Part shown: piece by piece, positions 28,909 through 38,399 of the stretch
Layout of the letters: each line of letters starts with the position of its first letter
Position numbering within the stretch: position 1 is the stretch's first letter
Source: Salinisphaera sp.
GTDB taxonomy: Bacteria; Pseudomonadota; Gammaproteobacteria; Nevskiales; Salinisphaeraceae
DNA length: 64,000 bases
Reading direction: 5' to 3'
NCBI GenBank assembly: GCA_027858915.1
Contig: JAQIBT010000127.1
Coordinates: 22,398 to 86,397, forward strand
Program-made: the position numbers and the translations under genes
Notes under the pieces: generated by a model
The model's database searches: none
What the model saw: the letters and a program-made list of their open reading frames with translations, nothing else
What the model was told of the DNA's origin: nothing

Positions 28909-30201
28909 TTATGTGACCTTAATCTTGCCGGTAACCGCCTCGTTGATCAGGCTCGCCTTGTATTCCTTCAAAGTATTAATCTGTGATTTTTTAAGCCTGA
29001 TGGCGCCGTCAATTTTCTCGGTGACGCCATAAATGTATTTGACGATTTCCTGCTGCTCGCCGTAGGTAGGCACGGGAACAGAAATAGAACCGAAGTTCTC
29101 GGTGTAGAGACGCATGAAGCCCGACGAACCTGTTCCCAAACCCCGGGAGGACAATCTGAACCTATTTCCCATCAAGGCTGTCTTGAACAAATTCAGATAG
29201 AACGGGCCAAATAGATTGTCGCGCACGTCGAAGGTTGCATAGTCTGGACTGACAAGTCCCGGGTGGTCGACGATACCGAACAAGCCAATGGACGCACGCA
29301 TGCGATTCATGACCAGCTGACCCGCGTAAACCTTTTTGTAGTCGACCAAATCCGCATCGGTGATTAGTTTTTCCGACACATCGTCGTGCGGCACGAGGCC
29401 CTCTACCATGCGCAGGGAAAACAGGGTTTCTTCACCTGTTCTAGTTCGTCTGTTGCGCTCTCGGAAAAGACGCTTGAGCGGGACGGCTTCCCAATGCGCC
29501 GGAATCTCGCCGATCCAGTCGATACCGCTATCCTTCATGGGGGCGTCGGGGTTCAGGCCGCGGGTGACGGCCTGCTGGATCAGGATCTGCCTGCGCTCGC
29601 GCAAGAGCGTGATCTGTTCCTCTTTGATCCGCACCGCCTCATCAATCTTCGCGCATTTTTTATCTAGGAACGCCGCTATTGCTCGTTGTTCGGGAAGCGG
29701 CGGGAGCAGAACTGGGATTTGACGCATTCGAGACTGGTTGAGGTCCCATTGCCCAATACGAACGCCGTCTGAGGCCGAGCCGAAATATGAAATGTAGAGC
29801 CTGCTCCGGATTGCTGCGTTGAAAAAGTTCGGATCAACCCCTCGAACGAAGTCAAAGATGAAGTAGGCCGGGCTGACAATACCTGTATATGGAGAGACCC
29901 CGTAAGAGCCCTGCCAGGCCTTCATCTTGTTCATTCCGAACTGGCCTTTTCGAAGAACCTTATAGCCGCTTAGGTCGTCCGGAATGAAGTTATGATTGCT
30001 GTCTTGGTCTTCGACATCGCGTTCGATCACACCTTGTTCGCGAGTAATCGACAGAAGGGGTAGGTCCGGACGATTCTTTTTCGAAATCGGCTTAAGGATC
30101 GAACCAAGCTTCTCGACACTCCAATGGGAAGGTACATCTCCAACCCAATCGAAGCCAGATGGCTCGAAGCTGTTGTGCTTAGGTAGGGCCACGGTCTTCA
30201 T
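28909..30201 (-). CDS. hsdS: type I restriction-modification specificity subunit (HsdS)
   Basis: DNA-recognition subunit (430 aa). It has the standard two-half layout: target domain 1 beginning GFDWVGDVPSHWSVEKLGSI, a conserved helical spacer (PPLPEQRAIAAFLDKKCAKIDEAV), target domain 2 beginning SGIDWIGEIPAHWEAVPLKRL, and a second helical region (YGEQQEIVKYIYGVTEKIDGAI). The spacer helices set the distance between the two half-sites of the recognition sequence, which cannot be read from the protein. Its start overlaps the hsdM stop by four bases (ATGA), so translation is coupled. Confidence 0.96.
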   Translation of the reverse strand: MKTVALPKHNSFEPSGFDWVGDVPSHWSVEKLGSILKPISKKNRPDLPLLSITREQGVIERDVEDQDSNHNFIPDDLSGYKVLRKGQFGMNKMKAWQGSYGVSPYTGIVSPAYFIFDFVRGVDPNFFNAAIRSRLYISYFGSASDGVRIGQWDLNQSRMRQIPVLLPPLPEQRAIAAFLDKKCAKIDEAVRIKEEQITLLRERRQILIQQAVTRGLNPDAPMKDSGIDWIGEIPAHWEAVPLKRLFRERNRRTRTGEETLFSLRMVEGLVPHDDVSEKLITDADLVDYKKVYAGQLVMNRMRASIGLFGIVDHPGLVSPDYATFDVRDNLFGPFYLNLFKTALMGNRFRLSSRGLGTGSSGFMRLYTENFGSISVPVPTYGEQQEIVKYIYGVTEKIDGAIRLKKSQINTLKEYKASLINEAVTGKIKVT

Positions 30202-32591
30202 TCCGCCGGCTCCAACTCAGAAGTGACTTCAACGCCCAAGATATCCCCGATCAGCCCGTCGGCCTTTTTCTCCAACGCTAAGATGTCCTGCGTCACTTCC
30301 TCAAGACTGCGCAGCGGCTTGTGCCGGTAGAAATACTTGTTGAAGCTGATCTCGTAGCCGATCTTCACGCTATCGAGATTGATCCAGGCTTCCTCGACAT
30401 GCGGCTTCACCTCGGCCTGAAAGTAGCGGTGGATGCTGTCCTTCAACGGCACGCTTTCCGCATCGCGAAGGTCATTCGCGGTTTCGTAGGTCAGGTAGCG
30501 GCCGTCGGACTGGCGGTAGTATCCGAAGTCCGCTAGATGGTCGATGGTACAGCCCAGGTGAGTGGTCAGCTCTTCGAGATCGCTGGCGGACAGTTTGTGC
30601 CGTTTGGCGATGACCTTCTCGGCCGACTCGTCATACCAGCTGACGGCATTGAGAATCGTGTTCTTCTCGCTCGCCGAGAGCTTGATCTTGCGAGCCTTAA
30701 TCCCCTTGTTTACCGCATCGCGGAAGGCGTTGAAGTCGTCAGTCTCGTCGGTACCGATATCCTCCATGAGGAACGTCGCGGTATTCAGCAAGTCGCGGAG
30801 CTTGGTCCAGTATTTGGTATCGGTCAGTTTGTTGCGCTGCTTGGTATTGAGCGTGACGCCCTGATCTTCGCACCACTCTGCGATCGCCTTGGTATGATCC
30901 TTTAAAAAACCGGGCTCATAGACGTTGTTCCCATGCTCCCGCCAGAGCCGTTCCATGGGTTCGCGGAGCTTCTTGTCGAAGCGCAGCGTTTCGATCCTTT
31001 CGGCGCTGAATGCGGCACGGCGCCGGTCCGGACGTTCGATGGTGACCTTGTAGTAGCCGAAGTCTTCGTTATCGAACAGCTGGGCGGCGATGCCGACGGA
31101 ATCATTGTTAGCGTCGATCTCGCGCTCGATGGGGGCGAAGCCGAGGTAGGCTTCGGTGATCTGCTGGATATGATGTGCGGAGAACTCGCAGTTCTTATCA
31201 CCCAGGTTCTTACGCAGCTTGCGGTACAGCCGGTTGGCATCGATCAGCTGGACGCGGCCCTTGCGCGCCTCGGGCTTGGCATTGGTGAGCAGCCAGATGT
31301 AGGTGGTGATGCCGGTGTTGTAGAACAGGTTGTTCGGCAGCTGGATGATGGTGTCCAGCATGTCGTTCTCGATGATGTGGCGGCGGATATTGGACTCGCC
31401 GCTGCCTGCGTCGCCGGTGAACAGGCTGGAGCCGTTATGGACGGATGCAATGCGCGAGCCGAGCGGACTGGTGCCCGCAGGCTTCATTTTATTCACCATC
31501 TCAATGAGGAAGAGCAGTTGGCCGTCCGAGGAGCGCGGCGTAGCGTCGACGGTGTCCCTGTTGCCCCAATAATCGGCCAGCTCGACTTGGAAGCGCGGGT
31601 CGATGACGTCCTTGCCTTCCTTGATGTATTTGACCTCGCTGCTCCAGCTCTTGCCGTAGGGCGGGTTGGACAGCATGAAGTCGAAGCGATCGGCGGAAAA
31701 TTCATCTGTGGACAGGGTGGAGCCGGGGCGGATGTTCTTAGGGTTATTGCCCTTGATCATCATGTCCGACTTGCAGATCGCGTAGGTCTCGTCGTTGATT
31801 TCTTTCCCGAAGAGATACACGTCGCCCGATGCCTGGATCAGGCCGTCGGCATCCTTGATGTAGTTCTGCGCCTCGGTCAGCATGCCGCCGCTGCCACAGG
31901 CCGGGTCGTAAATCGTCATGACTGGCGGCAGCTGACCCTTGATCGGATCGAACATGAGATGGGTCATGAGGTGGATCACCTCGCGAGGGGTGAAGTGCTC
32001 CCCCGCTTCCTCGTTGTTCTCCTCGTTGAACTTGCGAATCAGCTCTTCGAAGACGTAGCCCATGCCCAGGTTGGACAGGCCCGGGAGCATGTTGCCATCG
32101 GGGTCTTCGACCGGATGCGGCGCGAGGTTTATGTAGGGGGAAACGAACTTCTCGATGACATCAAGCAGCACCTGCTTATCCGCCATGTGACGCATTCGCT
32201 GTAACAGATTGAATCGCGTAATAATTTCTTTGACGTTGCCGCTGAAGCCGTCGAGATAGTCCTCGATATTCGCCAGCAATATTTGCTGGTTGTTGGTAGC
32301 CGTGCCGTAGATCTTCTTCAGCGTCCATTGGCTGGTGTTGAAGAACACGTAGCCCGAGGCCTCTTTCAGCGGCTCGTCGTCCAGCTCGGTCGCGCCGTCC
32401 TCTTCCTTCTGGTAACGCACTTCCTTGAGCACGGCTTCCTTCGTCGGCTCAAGCAGAGTGTCGAGACGGCGCAGCACCACCATAGGCAAGATCACGTCGC
32501 GATACTTGCCGCGGACATAGATGTCCCGCAGGCAATCGTCGGCAATGCGCCAGATGAACGAAACAAGTTGGTTATGCGACTGCTGGTTCAT
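30198..32591 (-). CDS. hsdM: type I restriction-modification methyltransferase subunit (HsdM)
   Basis: N6-adenine methyltransferase subunit (797 aa) that protects host DNA and is needed for cutting. The N-terminal HsdM domain (LVSFIWRIADDCLRDIYVRG) is followed by the SAM-binding motif YDPACGSGGML, the GEHFTPREV segment and the catalytic LSNPPYG. It is longer than the classical 529-residue EcoKI HsdM because of a C-terminal extension from about residue 500 (RRRAAFSAERIETLRFDKKL and beyond), as seen in many bacterial HsdMs. First gene of the leftward hsdMSR operon; its promoter should lie in 32592-32750. Confidence 0.96.
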   Translation of the reverse strand: MNQQSHNQLVSFIWRIADDCLRDIYVRGKYRDVILPMVVLRRLDTLLEPTKEAVLKEVRYQKEEDGATELDDEPLKEASGYVFFNTSQWTLKKIYGTATNNQQILLANIEDYLDGFSGNVKEIITRFNLLQRMRHMADKQVLLDVIEKFVSPYINLAPHPVEDPDGNMLPGLSNLGMGYVFEELIRKFNEENNEEAGEHFTPREVIHLMTHLMFDPIKGQLPPVMTIYDPACGSGGMLTEAQNYIKDADGLIQASGDVYLFGKEINDETYAICKSDMMIKGNNPKNIRPGSTLSTDEFSADRFDFMLSNPPYGKSWSSEVKYIKEGKDVIDPRFQVELADYWGNRDTVDATPRSSDGQLLFLIEMVNKMKPAGTSPLGSRIASVHNGSSLFTGDAGSGESNIRRHIIENDMLDTIIQLPNNLFYNTGITTYIWLLTNAKPEARKGRVQLIDANRLYRKLRKNLGDKNCEFSAHHIQQITEAYLGFAPIEREIDANNDSVGIAAQLFDNEDFGYYKVTIERPDRRRAAFSAERIETLRFDKKLREPMERLWREHGNNVYEPGFLKDHTKAIAEWCEDQGVTLNTKQRNKLTDTKYWTKLRDLLNTATFLMEDIGTDETDDFNAFRDAVNKGIKARKIKLSASEKNTILNAVSWYDESAEKVIAKRHKLSASDLEELTTHLGCTIDHLADFGYYRQSDGRYLTYETANDLRDAESVPLKDSIHRYFQAEVKPHVEEAWINLDSVKIGYEISFNKYFYRHKPLRSLEEVTQDILALEKKADGLIGDILGVEVTSELEPAE

Positions 32592-33146
32592 TGTGTCTTG
32601 GAATACCTTGTGTTCAGTGTAGTTGCATCGTTGGGCTGATCATTCACCCAATGACGCGATCGCCAAATTTACGCTATCGGCCATAGCCAACGTCGCTGCC
32701 TACGAGTCGTCGTGTGCTGTGTTGTAACCTGTTGCCACGAACAAGTCTCATGTTTCGGCGCGCCGCATGTGTCCCCGCTTCTTGTTCTACCCCCGCGTTT
32801 GTCGGGTTCGCTGCGACCAGACGAGCGAGCCACTTTGAGACTGCGCCCCGGTCTCGTTTAACAGCGCAATTTACCTGTATCAAGGTCGATTTCGACTTTC
32901 ACTCGCCCATCGCCAAGTGGGTTCTACGCTGTTTCGGCGGCCGGATGAGGAAAGGTTTACGGATGGTTTCGGATGATCGGGCTCCAGATCAGCGTGCTAC
33001 TCAATAGCGGGGGATGGTCGCACCGCCCAGGTAATTAGCCAAAAAAAGGCCGCGGTCGGTGACCGGCCCAGCGTGGCGGACAAAAATTTTGACCTCAGGT
33101 AATGGCTCAAGTCCGCTACTGAGGATCCGATATCGGCTGGTCCATG
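32592..33146. other. intergenic region between hsdM and tniQ
   Basis: It holds the presumed hsdM promoter and, near its right side, a terminator for the leftward tniQ transcript. A + strand open frame at 32714-33007 has no recognisable product. Confidence 0.5.
33041..33068 (-). terminator. intrinsic terminator downstream of tniQ
   Basis: Read on the minus strand, GGCCG ... CGGCC forms a stem with a nested GGT/ACC pairing, followed directly by seven T residues. It lies about 80 bp past the tniQ stop and would end the HTH-tniQ transcript. Confidence 0.6.
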
Positions 33147-34430
33147 TCATGCTCGGCGGGCGGCCGTAACCGCAGAGCCGTCCGCGTCGGACTCATGGTC
33201 CTGCCGAATACGGCGCGCGCATTCAAAAATTGCGCTGCCCCCGAAACGCAAGAATTTTTCGACCTCGTGGACATTCGCGCCGTGGGTGATGCAGGCCTCA
33301 CTCAGCGATGCGCCGTCACCGAAGGACGCCAATGCACGAACAGTCGATCGCGCGGTAGCTTGAGTGAAATTCGGTAACCCGCGCCGCTTCAATGCCGCAG
33401 ACACAGCGCCATCCGAACGGCCGAGAAACAGCGCGGCCGTGCGATAGCTGCCGCGCGCTCGGTAATACGTTCGTTGCATGACACTGTCATGGGTTGCGCT
33501 GTCGTTATGGCTGCCGTGTGGACTCGCGTGCGGCGATTCCTCGCTTGTCACCGGGCCAGCCAGGCACTCCAGGGTGGATTCGGTATCCTCAAACAGAATG
33601 CAGGCCATTACGCATAGTTTAATGGCCGCATTCGAATTGGCGGTCAGTGCGCCGTCGAGCGAGGCCCATGGGCATTTATCGCGATTGTTGATCCGGCCGA
33701 GCAAATCGGCGACAGCGTCGCTATCCAGCCGTTGTTGGGCGTAAGCGCCCAGTGATAATCGCGAGCTCGGCGCCCCGGATCGGACCCGAATGTCGAGTTC
33801 ATTCGCGCGGCGTCGCAGTCGCCTGACAACAACGCGTGCCGACGGTCCGGGCGGCATCGTGATCAATGTCTGGCATAGGCGCATCAAACGCAGGGCCATC
33901 GGCGCTGGACGATCATCGACGCCCGTGCGGTTCCGATCGCAAGTGCTGCCGAACTCAGGTGCGTGATCGGGACAACCGTTCCGTGGCGACCATTGTGTCT
34001 CGGTCAGTATGTGCTCATGCGTCAGGCACCAGGTCATCCCGGGTAACTGGTGCACAGTCCGCCATATGGCGAAACCTCGCTGTGCCCGATCCTCGGCCAC
34101 GCAGTCGGGGCAGAATCGGAATCGGTGAAACGGCTGCACAAGGCTGTTTGCGGCGAATTTCAACCGGCGGCTCTGCTGTGCGTGCTCGGGTCCATCAAAC
34201 CGTCCCAGAAATGGCATGGGTGAATGTCGCCCTATCAGCTCGTCGCACGACAGGCCGAAAATCGCGGCCAGCGGCTCAATGATGGCTGGCGAGCGCCATT
34301 GGGCAGGTTGCCCGAGCAGAATGCGAAATACCTCGTTGGCACTCGCGCCGTTCAGTAAAGCGCAGCGGCCGAGTGCACCGGTAAAAAATTCACCCGGCAG
34401 ACATGTCGGTATCACCAGTCCCGCGTTCAT
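33147..34430 (-). CDS. tniQ: TniQ family transposition target-selection protein
   Basis: A 427-residue TniQ protein. The N-terminus (LPGEFFTGALGRCALLNGAS) and the zinc-binding block CPDC-x19-H-x7-C-x2-H (FRFCPDCVAEDRAQRGFAIW followed by RTVHQLPGMTWCLTHEHIL) are diagnostic. TniQ/TnsD proteins choose the target and recruit TnsC. The C-terminal 110 residues (RTYYRARGSYRTAALFLG, LKRRGLPNF, LSEACITHGANVHEVEKFLR) look like tandem helix-turn-helix segments and recur in the fragment at 36728-37063. Its start overlaps the upstream HTH gene by four bases (ATGA). Separate from the tnsABC operon and distinct from the TnsD-like protein, it may serve a second target pathway; that role is inferred. Confidence 0.88.
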   Translation of the reverse strand: MNAGLVIPTCLPGEFFTGALGRCALLNGASANEVFRILLGQPAQWRSPAIIEPLAAIFGLSCDELIGRHSPMPFLGRFDGPEHAQQSRRLKFAANSLVQPFHRFRFCPDCVAEDRAQRGFAIWRTVHQLPGMTWCLTHEHILTETQWSPRNGCPDHAPEFGSTCDRNRTGVDDRPAPMALRLMRLCQTLITMPPGPSARVVVRRLRRRANELDIRVRSGAPSSRLSLGAYAQQRLDSDAVADLLGRINNRDKCPWASLDGALTANSNAAIKLCVMACILFEDTESTLECLAGPVTSEESPHASPHGSHNDSATHDSVMQRTYYRARGSYRTAALFLGRSDGAVSAALKRRGLPNFTQATARSTVRALASFGDGASLSEACITHGANVHEVEKFLRFGGSAIFECARRIRQDHESDADGSAVTAARRA

Positions 34431-34759
34431 CGCGCGCGCTTCCGATGCCGGCCGATGGCACCCAGCGCTCTGAGGATGGCCGCGATCTCGCGTGCTTCAT
34501 CCGGCGATCCGTCCCAGCAGTCGTTCAAGGCATCTCGGATGATCTGTTCGCCCGCATCGCGTTCTGCCGTGTCGTCGGGTAACAGGAGCTCGCATATTCG
34601 GCGGTAGGTACGCGAGCGGGTCGGGCTCGAGCCTGACAGCAGGCGGGACACGTGCCCCTGGTCGCAGCCGATGGCGGTCGCGATGTCGGCCTGCCGCAAC
34701 CCCTGACGTCTGAGCTCCGAGCGCAGCCGGGACGGTGAAATCTGGTTTGCATCAATCAT
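34427..34759 (-). CDS. small HTH (XRE-like) protein paired with tniQ
   Basis: A 110-residue protein with an N-terminal helix-turn-helix: SRLRSELRRQGLRQADIATA then IGCDQGHVSRLLSG, which fits the Cro/XRE fold. The acidic C-terminal half (AERDAGEQIIRDALNDCWDG) has no motif I recognise. ATG 34759 is chosen because the HTH starts right after it; a longer reading from 34849 would prepend an odd Cys/Phe-rich segment. It is translationally coupled to tniQ (4-bp overlap), so it may regulate that operon or act with TniQ at DNA. Confidence 0.75.
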   Translation of the reverse strand: MIDANQISPSRLRSELRRQGLRQADIATAIGCDQGHVSRLLSGSSPTRSRTYRRICELLLPDDTAERDAGEQIIRDALNDCWDGSPDEAREIAAILRALGAIGRHRKRAR

Positions 34760-35004
34760 TGTGACCAAGAATGCATAAAAACATATGCACAAACAAGTAT
34801 TGAAGATGCGATCAACCATGTGCCCGACTCTGGCGCACAGCTTGGCCAAGGTGACCGCCGACGATGAGGGGGCCTCATGTGCCTATGGGATGTGAGACTG
34901 AGGTCGTGTATTTCGCTGGTATCTGCCGACTGGGGTATCGGCAGACGTGGCCGATACGTATGCCGCGCGCCCGTACGCGGGGGCGTTCAGCTCGGACTAG
35001 CGGC

Positions 35005-35430
35005 CTATTGGGATGGATCCTCCTCGTGCGCCTGCGGATCGCTATCGAGGGCGCTTTCGAAGCCTCTGCCGCCATGGGCCCAGCACTGAGCGTGCGTGAC
35101 CCCCGGCCGGGCCGCGGCATAACGGGCAGAGGCCGCATAGCTATCGGTGACCAGCGTGCCCTGTAAGTGATCGGCCAGGGTGTCTTCGATGTTTTTTCGC
35201 CCCCGGCTCGGACTGACCTTGAAGCTGATCTCGTCGGCGCCGCCATATAGCGGCCACACGTAGCCGGGTTCGAGTTCGCCGTGGACCTTGTGTTCGGCTC
35301 CGATGGCGTTTCATCCATGGCGAGTACACGGGACTCGAGCATATGTTCGAGCTGGGGAGAGGGATCGGCGCGAGCAGCGCGGCGCTGCGCGCCACCAGTT
35401 GTGTCAGCGTGGCCCGGCTAGCGTGATGCT
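35005..35430 (-). pseudogene. IS66-family transposase fragment
   Basis: Minus-strand translation gives SRATLTQLVARSAALLAPI, then in a second frame MLESRVLAMDETP, and in a third WPLYGGADEISFKVSPSRGR, GTLVTDSYAASARYAAA and THAQCWAHGGRGFESALDSD. These are successive parts of the IS66 DDE domain (MDETP and CWAH are landmarks). Both ends of the gene are missing and the frame changes at least twice, so it is a dead fragment. It abuts an ISL3 fragment at about 35430. Confidence 0.75.
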
Positions 35431-35434
35431 GCCG

Positions 35435-36512
35435 GCCGCCCTCGAGACGCGCAGTGGTGATGGGATGCTCGGCATAGTTGCAGATGCCGGTGCGGTGGCG
35501 GTGGCCAGCTCGCACCATTGATACAGGCGCTGGCCCATGTGGGCGCTACTGGCCGGCGCGTGCCACAGCTGCTGGAGCTGTCCTTTCAAGGCATAGACCG
35601 CGTTCAGCGGGCCATTCGCCGCCAACAGCTCATCGAGCCGGGCGGCATGGCGGTCGCTCAAGCGCTCGGCGTTCTTGAGCAGCCGATAGCGACTGCCGGC
35701 CAGCACGTTGCGCTCAGCCGTCGACGCTTTCTTGAATTCGCATCGACAGACCTGATCGATCGCCTTCGAGTACTGGGACATGACGTGGAAGCGATCGAAG
35801 ACCATGGCCGCATGAGGCAACGCCTCGCGCACCGCTTGTTCGAAGGGTTTCCACATGTCCATGGCCACAGCCTGGATGCCCTTGGCGATAGGCTTATCGA
35901 GCTGATCGAAGAGCGCCACCAGGCCGGCCGTGCTCCGGCCCTCGGTGACCCAGACCAAGTCACCGCAAACCAGGTCATAGACGATCGTGAGATAGTCATG
36001 CCTCTTGGCACGCGCGACTTCGTCGATGCCCCGAACCCCGCCGGCCGATCAGCGCCCCGGATCCAGGGCCGGCAAGTCGCGCGTCAACGTCCGCTCATCC
36101 ATGGCCTTGACCCTGCGCCAAGCCAAGCCGGTGTAACACGCCATGGCCGCGATGCTCATATGCCGGGTCAACTGGCTGACAAAACGCGCGAAACGCCAGG
36201 TGAAACCGTGGCCCGGTTCGACAAACGACAGCCGCTCCATGCGCCGATCCGTCGCCCCGATCTTGAGCTAGCAGTACTCGATCGATAGCACGATGGGACG
36301 TCCCCAGACCGGCAGATCCAGCACCTCGCGACGCAGTCGCCGGTTGACTGTGCCGCGAGCGCCCGTGCGGTGATCCACTGGCCTGAATCGGCGGTCTCGG
36401 TTGCAGTGAAAGACCAGCGCGTCGCGCTGCTCATCCCACGTCACCTGCTTGACGCACTGGCCACGCAGGCCAACAATTCAGATTGGGATGGTTGCCGCCA
36501 TGTACAAGCTTC
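35435..36512 (-). pseudogene. ISL3-family transposase, degraded
   Basis: Reading leftward: CNRDRRFRPVDHRTGARGTV, an in-frame TAG after SIEYC, then GATDRRMERLSFVEPGHGF, a frame change near 36050, GIDEVARAKRHDYLTIVYDL, AVAMDMWKPFEQAV, FDRFHVMSQY and, after another disruption near 35500, CNYAEHPITTARLEGG. These match the ISL3 DDE transposase from N-terminal HTH to the catalytic Glu of ARLEG. With one stop and two or more frameshifts it is inactive. A 98-bp piece of a closely related copy lies in inverted orientation at 43825-43922. Confidence 0.8.
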
Positions 36513-36727
36513 TCCGTTATTGGTGTAGGATCTTGTATTGAATAGGTTTTGCGGCCGGCACTCATCCTTTCCGGGCGAACATCAGTGCAGAAGAGCCCCC
36601 GTTACAAGCCAAGAGGCACGGAACGAGGAGCAGTATAGGACGACAATTACTCTGTCCGGCCGGCCAGAATAGTTGACGTCAGATAGAGCAGCGGCGCGCA
36701 GGTCGCAACAAGGACAGCACGACCCCG

Positions 36728-37063
36728 GATAAAGTTCTAATCCGAACCTATAACCGAGCGCACGGCAATTACACGAACACGGCGCGCTTGCTGGGCAACG
36801 ATAGCCGGGCTGTGGGCGGGGCATTACGGCGTCGGGGACTGCCGAATTTTAAATTGGCCATACGTCTACCGACCATCAAAGCCTTGGTCGCCTTTGGCAG
36901 GGGCGTCTCTCTACATGAAGCATGTGTCGACCACGGAGCTGATATCACAGAGGTCGAGACGCTCTTGCGTTTTGGAGGCGATGCGGTTTTTAAATGCGCG
37001 AATCGCATCATGGAAAACCGCGAGTCAAGCGACCCGATTGCTCGCGGGCATGCGCATGCTTGA
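36728..37063 (+). pseudogene. 3' fragment of a further tniQ gene
   Basis: In one open frame this encodes DKVLIRTYNRAHGNYTNTAR, LRRRGLPNF, IKALVAFGRGVSLHEACVDH and EVETLLRFGGDAVFKCANRI. Each block aligns with the C-terminal domain of the intact TniQ at 33147-34430 (RTYYRARGSYRTAALFLG, LKRRGLPNF, LSEACITHGANVHEVEKFLR), at clearly less than full identity. No start codon or N-terminal zinc domain is present; upstream sequence is full of stops. It is a diverged remnant on the same strand as tnsABC, not a recent duplicate. Confidence 0.75.
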
Positions 37064-37499
37064 AATATTTCCGCCAGATTATCTATAACTGTTTGAAAAT
37101 TAGTGAGTATAGGGCAGGTACTTTGCGCCATCGAAGCCGGATTGCGACGGAATGTCGTCTATAGGTTGCGGCGCCCACCGCAATCCGCTAGCGTCGCTAA
37201 AACCCGCTTACGGTATCCAGAATGCGCATCACAGGGGTGGGGTCTCCCACCCTTCATATGTCTAGGGTGTAGCGATACATTGCTTTGATGGCGTTGGCGT
37301 TTCCAAGCATCGCGCGAGGTAATGCCACGACAGCGTGACATTAAAAACGCTTGCAGTAGGCAAACTGCGAGCGCTCTTCAGCTCGGACTGGCTATCTTCT
37401 AACTAGGTTTGCGCGGTTTCTCGGCCGGGTCGAGAGGCGGTTCTCCCTGCGCATGACTTCAGGGGCAGATAGCTGCTTGCCATGCGCCAGGAGGCGTCT
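37064..37499. other. upstream region of tnsABC
   Basis: About 430 bp with no gene. It must carry the tnsABC promoter. A perfect hairpin, GGGTGGG/CCCACCC with a 4-nt loop, lies at 37235-37252; it has no T-run, so it is more likely an mRNA leader or operator structure than a terminator. AGGAGG at 37489-37494 is the tnsA ribosome site. Confidence 0.55.
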
Positions 37500-38399
37500 A
37501 TGCGTAAGGGTCGGCAGTTTAATGCCCGTAAGCTCCAGCGCTGGGCAGAGGCAGGTCGCGGTGAGGGTCGCCACAGCGCCTATCAGCCTTGGCACCAGGT
37601 CCGCCGGGGGGATCCGGCGAGCCTGGGGCGCAGCCACTTGCAGCTGAGTGCGCTGGCAGATCGTCATCAGCATCTGCTCTCTGACGGTGAACTGCTGGCA
37701 CTCATGTGCGTGTGGGCGTTGCCTGGTGTCACGGATGTGCTTGAGCAATTTCCTCTGGATATCGAGCCCGGCGCTCATGTACTGGCGCGCTACTACCAAG
37801 GATTTGCCTCGGGTGTTTATCCGGGTACGAAGGCGCTGGCGGAGCGACTTTCGATTCAGCACCCCCGGATCAGAGATGGCGCTTGCCTCGTCGATCAATG
37901 GGTGATGTCAACAGATATCCTTGCGATCTTTGATTCGCCGAGTTGGCGGTGCCTGGCCGTTTCCGTCAAGCCATCGTCGAAAGTCACGAACCGAGTCGCT
38001 GAAAAATTGCGCTTGGAGGAGGCTTATTGGCTGGAGCGGGGCCAGGCATGGCACCTGTTCATCGGCGAAACGATCCCGGTCAAAGCGCGCTATTCGATCC
38101 GGTCGATGGCGCCTTACGTGCTACCGCATGCGCAGCCCCCGCCGGAAGTACGCCAGCGCGTCGTCGATGCAATTGGTGAGATCTCGTCAAAGAGCATCGC
38201 GCAAGCTTTGGCGGCCGTGCAGGCCGAGTTCCGCATGTGTCTCGAAGACGCGCAAGCGTTGTTCTGGCAAGGGGTGTGGCTCGGTGATCTCCCAGTCTGC
38301 CTGCAGAGCCATTTCGGGCGCGGTGGCGCTGCGCTTCGGCGCGCGCGACCGGACGTCTCCCCAGCTTGGGCCCCCTTACTCAGGAGTCTGGCGTCATGA
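37500..38399 (+). CDS. tnsA: TnsA-like transposon endonuclease
   Basis: TnsA (299 aa here) cuts the 5' strands at the transposon ends, so that with TnsB the element leaves by cut-and-paste. The N-terminus MRKGRQFNARKLQRWAEAGRG fits TnsA. The endonuclease core shows MSTDILAIFDSP (metal-binding Asp) and CLAVSVKPSSKV (the catalytic VK), with LRLEEAYWLERGQAWHLF following, so the active site looks intact. ATG 37500 has an ideal AGGAGG six bases upstream. An earlier ATG (37482) would put that Shine-Dalgarno inside the gene. Its stop overlaps the tnsB start (ATGA). Confidence 0.88.
   Translation: MRKGRQFNARKLQRWAEAGRGEGRHSAYQPWHQVRRGDPASLGRSHLQLSALADRHQHLLSDGELLALMCVWALPGVTDVLEQFPLDIEPGAHVLARYYQGFASGVYPGTKALAERLSIQHPRIRDGACLVDQWVMSTDILAIFDSPSWRCLAVSVKPSSKVTNRVAEKLRLEEAYWLERGQAWHLFIGETIPVKARYSIRSMAPYVLPHAQPPPEVRQRVVDAIGEISSKSIAQALAAVQAEFRMCLEDAQALFWQGVWLGDLPVCLQSHFGRGGAALRRARPDVSPAWAPLLRSLAS

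Noticed and set aside
30933..32204. 423-codon open frame on the + strand
   Set aside because: It lies antisense inside hsdM, whose frame is fully conserved; composition is that of a GC-rich shadow frame.
32714..33007. 97-codon open frame upstream of hsdM
   Set aside because: No recognisable domain, no good ribosome site, and it overlaps the expected hsdM promoter.
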